Source: MAG-120802 sp049430265 (GTDB lineage Bacteria > Actinomycetota > Actinomycetes > Nanopelagicales > Nanopelagicaceae). From it: 64,000 bases of DNA. Positions 59,382 to 64,000 of this stretch are shown here, in pieces. The stretch covers positions 121,521-185,520 of the forward strand of contig JBMTBW010000002.1 of the NCBI GenBank assembly GCA_049430265.1. The letters are read 5' to 3'. How positions within the stretch are numbered: the stretch's first letter is position 1; each line of letters opens with the position of its first letter. The translations under genes were made by a program, and so were the position numbers. The notes under the pieces are model-generated. The model did not search any database. It was given only the letters and a program-made list of their open reading frames with translations, and was not told the DNA's origin.

Positions 59382-60466
59382 GCCATTTCCCTTCGATTTT
59401 GCATCTCGCGAGCAGTAGCTTTTTCTTTACGACTTAATCTACGGCGCTGTCTTGGATCAAAGGCATCACGCAGTCCATCTCCAATGAAGTTAATGCAAAG
59501 AGCAATCACAATAATGAAGAGACCTGGGTACCAGAAGAGCCACGGCCTTGTAGTAAAGGCATCCTGGTAGGTGGAAATCAACAAACCAAGTGAGACATCA
59601 GGTGAGGTTACCCCAAAGCCAAGGTAGCTAAGGGCGGTTTCAAGCAAAATCGCGCCAGACATCAAAAGAGTTACGGAAACAATGATGACGCCGACAGCAT
59701 TGGGCAGAATATGTTTGAAAATAATACGCCTGTTGCTTGCCCCGGCTACGCGCGAGGCATCAACGAATTCTCGCTCTCTAAGCGTTAAAAACTCTCCCCT
59801 AACTAATCTTGATAGCCCTGTCCACGAGAAGAGCCCCAAAAGGAGGGCAAGAAAGGCAGCTCCCTTATTGCCAAAATGAAAACCAATAACTGAGCCAATG
59901 ATGATTACTGGCACAGTAATAATGAAATCTACAAGGCGCATCAATATCGCATCTACCCACCCGCGGAAATATCCGGCAATTGAACCAATTACTGTTCCAA
60001 GAGTTGCTGCGATTGCTCCAATGATGAACATAACTAAGAGTGAACGTTGAGCGCCGCGCATCACAAGGGCCAAGTAATCTCGACCAATATCATCTTGGCC
60101 GAATGGGTGAGGCCCAAGTGAGAGACCATCGCCATCTATAAATGGCACCATGTCTATCGATGGGCAGCCTAGAGATCCATCAACGCAATCCTCGCCATAG
60201 CGAAGCTCTGGCATATCCTCAAAACCATATTTCCACCAACCAGGGATAACAAAAGGATCCTCTTCATCGCCAATACGCCAATCAAGTGATGTATACACCA
60301 CAGTAATTAAAGTGAATAAGACAACCACAGAGATCATTGCTGCTCTATGGCGGATGAATCTACGAAGAACAATCTGACCTTGGCTTAGACCTTCAGTCTC
60401 CTTATTTAAAATGGCATTTTCGTTGGCATCATTAACGATTTCAACATTTTTACTCTTTCGTGCCAT
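59378..60466 (-). CDS. Peptide ABC transporter permease OppC-like, copy B
   Basis: 362-aa paralogue of the 52383 permease. Extracytoplasmic loop has GEDCVDGSLGCPSIDM with the same cysteine pair, then HPFGQDDIGRDYLALVMRGAQRS; EAA loop EFVDASRVAGASNRRIIFKH. The membrane core is almost unchanged from copy A. ATG overlaps the oppB stop by one base. Confidence 0.92.
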   Translation of the reverse strand: MARKSKNVEIVNDANENAILNKETEGLSQGQIVLRRFIRHRAAMISVVVLFTLITVVYTSLDWRIGDEEDPFVIPGWWKYGFEDMPELRYGEDCVDGSLGCPSIDMVPFIDGDGLSLGPHPFGQDDIGRDYLALVMRGAQRSLLVMFIIGAIAATLGTVIGSIAGYFRGWVDAILMRLVDFIITVPVIIIGSVIGFHFGNKGAAFLALLLGLFSWTGLSRLVRGEFLTLREREFVDASRVAGASNRRIIFKHILPNAVGVIIVSVTLLMSGAILLETALSYLGFGVTSPDVSLGLLISTYQDAFTTRPWLFWYPGLFIIVIALCINFIGDGLRDAFDPRQRRRLSRKEKATAREMQNRREMA

Positions 60467-62016
60467 TACTTACCAGCTCCTACACGAATCCGAGGGTCTA
60501 GAACTGAATAGAGAAGATCAGCGATTAAGTTGGCCAAAATAGCTAGGGTCGAGAGAAAGAGAATAACCCCCATTAAGAGATTTAAATCAAAAGAGTTAAT
60601 CGCCTTATTAAATAGGGTTCCCATTCCCTGCCAAGCAAAAACACGCTCGGTAATAATGGCTCCGCCGACGATTCCAGCGATATCTCCCACCATAATGGTG
60701 GTTAGCGGAATCATGGTATTTCTAAATGCGTGGCGCATAATCACAGTCCGCTCAGTCAATCCCTTAGCTCTTGCAGTTCTAATGTAATCCTGATTCAAAA
60801 CATCAAGGAGGGTTCCGCGTGAGAATCGGACATATCCTGCAAAAGAAATCAGTGTTAGCGCAAGAGTTGGAAGAATTAGATGCATAGCAAAATCTAAGAC
60901 CCTGACCCAGAAAGAGACTTCGCTAAGCCAGATAGTAGATTGTCCAATTGTTGCTACCGGGCGATAATTAACATCATCGCTTTCTACATAAGGCCTCCAG
61001 GCCTGCATCATTCGATCAACTAAAATCAAAATGCCAATCAATACAGAAGTAATTACGCTAGTTCTAATAATTGGACCACGATCAATGCGAGCAAATAAGA
61101 GAGCCCCAGATACTGAAACAATCAGAAGCGCGATAAACAAAAGAAGAATTCCCAGTCTTGGTCGATCAGAACTCAATAATGGTTGGGCTGGGAAATAAGA
61201 GATGGTTCCAACCACAGCCATCAAGAGCGTAGTTTTAAGAGCATTGCGATCTGAGAGGCCAACTGAAAGATAGGTAACTCCAATAGCGATTCCAACGCCA
61301 ATTACAAAGATTGCAATAGGTCCAAGCCTTGGATAAGAGAGCCATTCAGAGGCGCTAATGGCGGTTAAGAAAATTGCATTGGCCACAAAAGCCCCAAGGA
61401 AAATCAATGACACCTGTCTTCTTGAGCCACTAATTATGGCCGCCCAGAAAAATCCGGTGACGATGCTAAAACCAATAATCCAGGGCGGCGATATTTTTGC
61501 CGTAACTAAAAAGTCATTGAAATCAATGGCTAGATACTGCTTTAAAAGAACTGCTACCCAAAAAATAGGTAGTGAGAAGAGTAAGAATGCAAAAAATGTC
61601 ATTCCATAATCGAAGCGAGAGTATTGACGAAGCGCTGAGGTTATTCCTAATGCGATACCAAGAACAATGGCAACCAAAGTTGCGACGGCCACTAATCGAA
61701 TTGTTGTGGGGATTGCTCCCATAATCGCCTCAAGAACTGGTTCTTGCTCTCGAGTTAAGCCAAAGTTGGCGCGTCCTACGAAAATTCCTAATACTCCCCG
61801 AAGCCAGATGAAATATCGAAGTGGTGGCGGTAAATCAAGGCGAAGTTCACGAGTTAGAGCCAGGATTAACTGCTCCTTATTCGGCGCATCACTTAGCCGA
61901 AGTTCTGCAAGAGGATCTGTTGAGATAGCCGAGAGGTTATAAAGCAAGAAGCTAGAGCCGAAGAGAATGACAACAAGTGCGCCGAGTCGGCGGAGAATGT
62001 ATGCAAACACTTCCAA
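60466..62016 (-). CDS. Peptide ABC transporter permease OppB-like, enlarged, copy B
   Basis: 516-aa paralogue of the copy A permease with the same ~200-residue hydrophobic insertion (about residues 180-385) between the canonical halves YILRRLGALVVILFGSSF...LPIFWVAVLL and LALTLISFAGYVRFSRGTLLDVL. The insertion aligns between the copies, so it predates the duplication. AGGGGAGG precedes the ATG. Confidence 0.92.
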   Translation of the reverse strand: MEVFAYILRRLGALVVILFGSSFLLYNLSAISTDPLAELRLSDAPNKEQLILALTRELRLDLPPPLRYFIWLRGVLGIFVGRANFGLTREQEPVLEAIMGAIPTTIRLVAVATLVAIVLGIALGITSALRQYSRFDYGMTFFAFLLFSLPIFWVAVLLKQYLAIDFNDFLVTAKISPPWIIGFSIVTGFFWAAIISGSRRQVSLIFLGAFVANAIFLTAISASEWLSYPRLGPIAIFVIGVGIAIGVTYLSVGLSDRNALKTTLLMAVVGTISYFPAQPLLSSDRPRLGILLLFIALLIVSVSGALLFARIDRGPIIRTSVITSVLIGILILVDRMMQAWRPYVESDDVNYRPVATIGQSTIWLSEVSFWVRVLDFAMHLILPTLALTLISFAGYVRFSRGTLLDVLNQDYIRTARAKGLTERTVIMRHAFRNTMIPLTTIMVGDIAGIVGGAIITERVFAWQGMGTLFNKAINSFDLNLLMGVILFLSTLAILANLIADLLYSVLDPRIRVGAGK

Positions 62017-62054
62017 CCTCCCCTTTGATATCTATTTCGCGCTACTTTACATGC

Positions 62055-62094
62055 TTCGAGTGGCACTTGGGATTTTAGCCAAGTGCCACTCGAA
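62055..62094 (-). other. Intercistronic hairpin between oppA and oppB, copy B
   Basis: Sixteen-bp perfect stem: TTCGAGTGGCACTTGG (62055-62070), 8-nt loop, CCAAGTGCCACTCGAA (62079-62094). No T run on the minus strand. Likely protects oppA mRNA from 3' decay or slows readthrough to oppB. Confidence 0.8.
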
Positions 62095-62153
62095 TTACTG
62101 CTATTTACTCACCTTTTTCAAGGCGAGCTTTTACTCAAATTGAGGCTTTAGCC

Positions 62154-63998
62154 TTACTTTGAGTACTTCCACTCCCAATAGTTCCAAACCAACTGTGGTG
62201 ATAGTGGATTTGGCTTGACATTCTGCAGCTTCTTATTTACTGCAGTAACGCCAGGGTGCTGGAATATAGGAAGGGTGAGGGCATCAGACATGATCTGCTT
62301 TTCAATGATCGTGTACTGAGCCAACTTATCCTTCTCAGGAAGAAGTGTCTTGCGTAGCTTCTCTACTGCAGCATCAACTGTCTTGTTTCTATAACCCAAG
62401 AGGTTGTTTCCGCCATCAGAGTAGAAGAGATCTGCGTTACCTTCTTGGGTGATTGCTGACTTTACCCACGCAAAGAACTCTGCATCCCACGCACTTGAAT
62501 CAAGTTGGCTTGACCAAGCAACTACACCTGGAGCATTTACATCAAAGCCGGCACGACCTAGAGCTGCCTTAACAATCTGGGCAGATGCAGCGCGACGAGC
62601 ATTTGATGGAGTTCCCCAAAGTAGGTTTACCTTCACATCAGTTGCAGAGTACTTGCGAACGAGTGCAAGAGCCTCTGCTTCACGCTGTGCTTGAGTTCCC
62701 TTTGTGTACTTAGAAACTCCATTGTTCTTCACCATATCGTTATAACCAGGCTCGCCTGGGAATAGTAGTAGTGAATCCATGCGCACAGCGCTGGAGTTAA
62801 TTGGCTTGATCAACTTATCTACGATTTCATCGCGTGGATATGCCATCAAGAATGCAGTTCTTAGATCCTTTGCCTTCTGGCTATCTCCAGCAAATGGACC
62901 TGTGTACTCCTCTGAAACTCCATTGGCAGTGCCAACGCGAAGATCGATGTGCTCATATACAGCTTGAGCTCCACCAATGATCTTGGCAGTTGGAATCTCT
63001 GAAAGAAGTTTTACCGAGTCAGCTGTTGGCTGGCCCTGATAAATATCTACTTCCTGATTTCGTAGCGCCTGTGCTGCCGCAGTTCCATCACCGATGATGC
63101 GGAAGACAACAGACTTAACACCGCTGGTCTTTGGACCAGATGGGTTAGTGACGTGCTTTGGATTCAATCCGAGAGTTACTGCTTGTCCTGGGACAGCAGT
63201 CTTAAGAATATATGCACCATTGCCAACTAGTAGCAATGGATTGGTTGAGCTATCAACCTTGTTGATGTTGTAAGACTTTGACCAGACTTCTCCGGCAGCC
63301 TTCATCAACTTAGTGTTGTAGTCATAGAAAGCCTTTTCAAACTTTGCCTTAGCAGCCAAGTTTGCAGCAGCATTCTGTAGACCAGTCTTGCCCTCTGCTA
63401 GATGAACTAGAGCGTGGACAGCAGATGGGCCTGGGCCATAAATCTGCCAATCTGGAATCTTGGAGTCATACTCAACAGTTACTGACATCTTGTCAGATGA
63501 GAGAGTTGGAAGACCAACGTGGGCCTGATCGTAGACACCGCCGTAGCAGAGCGAATTAAACGCAGGAGCTACTTCGTTATCGGTAGGATCACCAAGTTTT
63601 GCAGTGAATGAATATGAACTGGAGCAAACAACGTGGCTCAGAAGAAGATCTACACCAGTAATTGGTGTTCCATCTGACCAAACTTTGCCCTTGTTTACGG
63701 TGTACTGAACTTTAAACGGCTTCTGACTTACGATTTTGTATGAACCAAAAATCTTGTTATCTACAAGCTTTGGTGAATTATCGTAGTAGTTGAAACCAAA
63801 GCCCTGCATATATGCAACTTCACTGTTGAAGGTGAGGTTCATATTTGTAACGCTTGGATTCAAGCCGGTTAGCTGATTGCTGGTAACAAGTACCACAGTT
63901 GAACGAGTTGCAGCGTTCGCTGGTGAGAGCGTTGAAACCGCAAGACCCGCCGCAGCTGCAGTAGCAATTGCTACCTTGGCAATGCGAGTTAATTTCAT
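62154..63998 (-). CDS. Peptide ABC transporter binding protein OppA-like, copy B
   Basis: 614-aa paralogue of the copy A binding protein. Signal peptide VAIATAAAAGLAVSTLSPANA without a lipobox cysteine; same fold landmarks (GKVWSDGTPITGVDLLLSHV, NPLLLVGNGAYILKTAVPGQ, VVFRIIGDGTAAAQALRNQE). It has extra cysteines (HVVCSSSYSF and FNSLCYGG) absent from copy A. The ATG is 2 nt from the window edge; the signal peptide makes it the likely true start, but the promoter is outside the window. Confidence 0.9.
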   Translation of the reverse strand: MKLTRIAKVAIATAAAAGLAVSTLSPANAATRSTVVLVTSNQLTGLNPSVTNMNLTFNSEVAYMQGFGFNYYDNSPKLVDNKIFGSYKIVSQKPFKVQYTVNKGKVWSDGTPITGVDLLLSHVVCSSSYSFTAKLGDPTDNEVAPAFNSLCYGGVYDQAHVGLPTLSSDKMSVTVEYDSKIPDWQIYGPGPSAVHALVHLAEGKTGLQNAAANLAAKAKFEKAFYDYNTKLMKAAGEVWSKSYNINKVDSSTNPLLLVGNGAYILKTAVPGQAVTLGLNPKHVTNPSGPKTSGVKSVVFRIIGDGTAAAQALRNQEVDIYQGQPTADSVKLLSEIPTAKIIGGAQAVYEHIDLRVGTANGVSEEYTGPFAGDSQKAKDLRTAFLMAYPRDEIVDKLIKPINSSAVRMDSLLLFPGEPGYNDMVKNNGVSKYTKGTQAQREAEALALVRKYSATDVKVNLLWGTPSNARRAASAQIVKAALGRAGFDVNAPGVVAWSSQLDSSAWDAEFFAWVKSAITQEGNADLFYSDGGNNLLGYRNKTVDAAVEKLRKTLLPEKDKLAQYTIIEKQIMSDALTLPIFQHPGVTAVNKKLQNVKPNPLSPQLVWNYWEWKYSK

Positions 63999-64000
63999 TT

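Overview
The window looks like the chromosome of a small, streamlined, low-GC actinobacterium, most probably a freshwater Nanopelagicales (acI; Planktophila/Nanopelagicus-like) relative. The basis is mixed. Visible are a base composition that looks AT-rich for an actinobacterium (estimated by eye), very short intergenic gaps and many 4-bp gene overlaps. Gene types typical of Actinobacteria are present: DUF3145, a GlnA2-type glutamine synthetase, an Rv2466c-like protein, and the nadD-rsfS-histidine phosphatase order. A retinal-forming set (blh plus split lycopene cyclase crtYc/crtYd) fits rhodopsin-bearing freshwater actinobacteria. No phage, insertion sequence, CRISPR array or rRNA was seen; three tRNAs are present. 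The lineage assignment is inference.

Layout. 1-8.7 kb (minus strand): SDR enzyme (cut by the window edge), tRNA-Ala, histidine phosphatase, rsfS, nadD, a 48-aa membrane protein, ligA, mnmA, its sulfur donor cysteine desulfurase, and etfBA. 8.8-12.7 kb: glgX, a SIMPL protein, DUF3145 and a cold-shock gene with a long leader. 12.7-15.5 kb: M23 peptidase, blh, divergent crtYc-crtYd-DUF2975, tRNA-Met. 15.6-21.8 kb: a ferric-iron-type ABC importer, a small membrane protein, an orphan DnaX-tail-like protein and a GH25 lysozyme. 21.8-29.4 kb: glycerol (glpD/glpK) and galactoside (GH36/galT/galK) use, each built around a divergent promoter. 29.4-36 kb: ACT protein, tRNA-Asn, dnaG, dgt, ydcF, dusB, glyS. 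36-46.8 kb: metal-regulated ZIP transporter, Rv2466c-like protein, uppS, recO, leuA with a leucine-rich leader peptide, glutamine synthetase, cysE, cysK, a small ORF, nadE, panB. 46.8-51.7 kb: MFS exporter, a five-letter histone-like protein, an XRE/membrane/CPBP cassette, indoleamine 2,3-dioxygenase. 51.8-64 kb: two tandem copies of a four-gene module (oppA-oppB-oppC plus a convergent PH-domain gene) with one fused dppDF ATPase between them.

Two architectural rules recur. First, about sixteen first genes have a TANNNT-like -10 element ending 6-7 nt before the start codon and no Shine-Dalgarno, so their mRNAs should be leaderless; internal genes more often carry a Shine-Dalgarno. Second, six of seven tightly packed convergent gene pairs share a 4-nt stop-codon overlap (TTAA or TTAG) with no terminator between them. 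Both divergent sugar/glycerol pairs use a single TANNNTA element that reads as a -10 on both strands.

The physiology suggested is a photoheterotroph that scavenges peptides, galactosides, glycerol, iron and zinc, makes retinal, and keeps biosynthesis of leucine, cysteine, glutamine, NAD and pantoate. The most novel-looking items are the duplicated Opp/PH module with oversized OppB permeases and a possible noncontiguous operon, the leuA leader, the symmetric leaderless promoters, and the XRE/CPBP cassette with its 20-bp operator.
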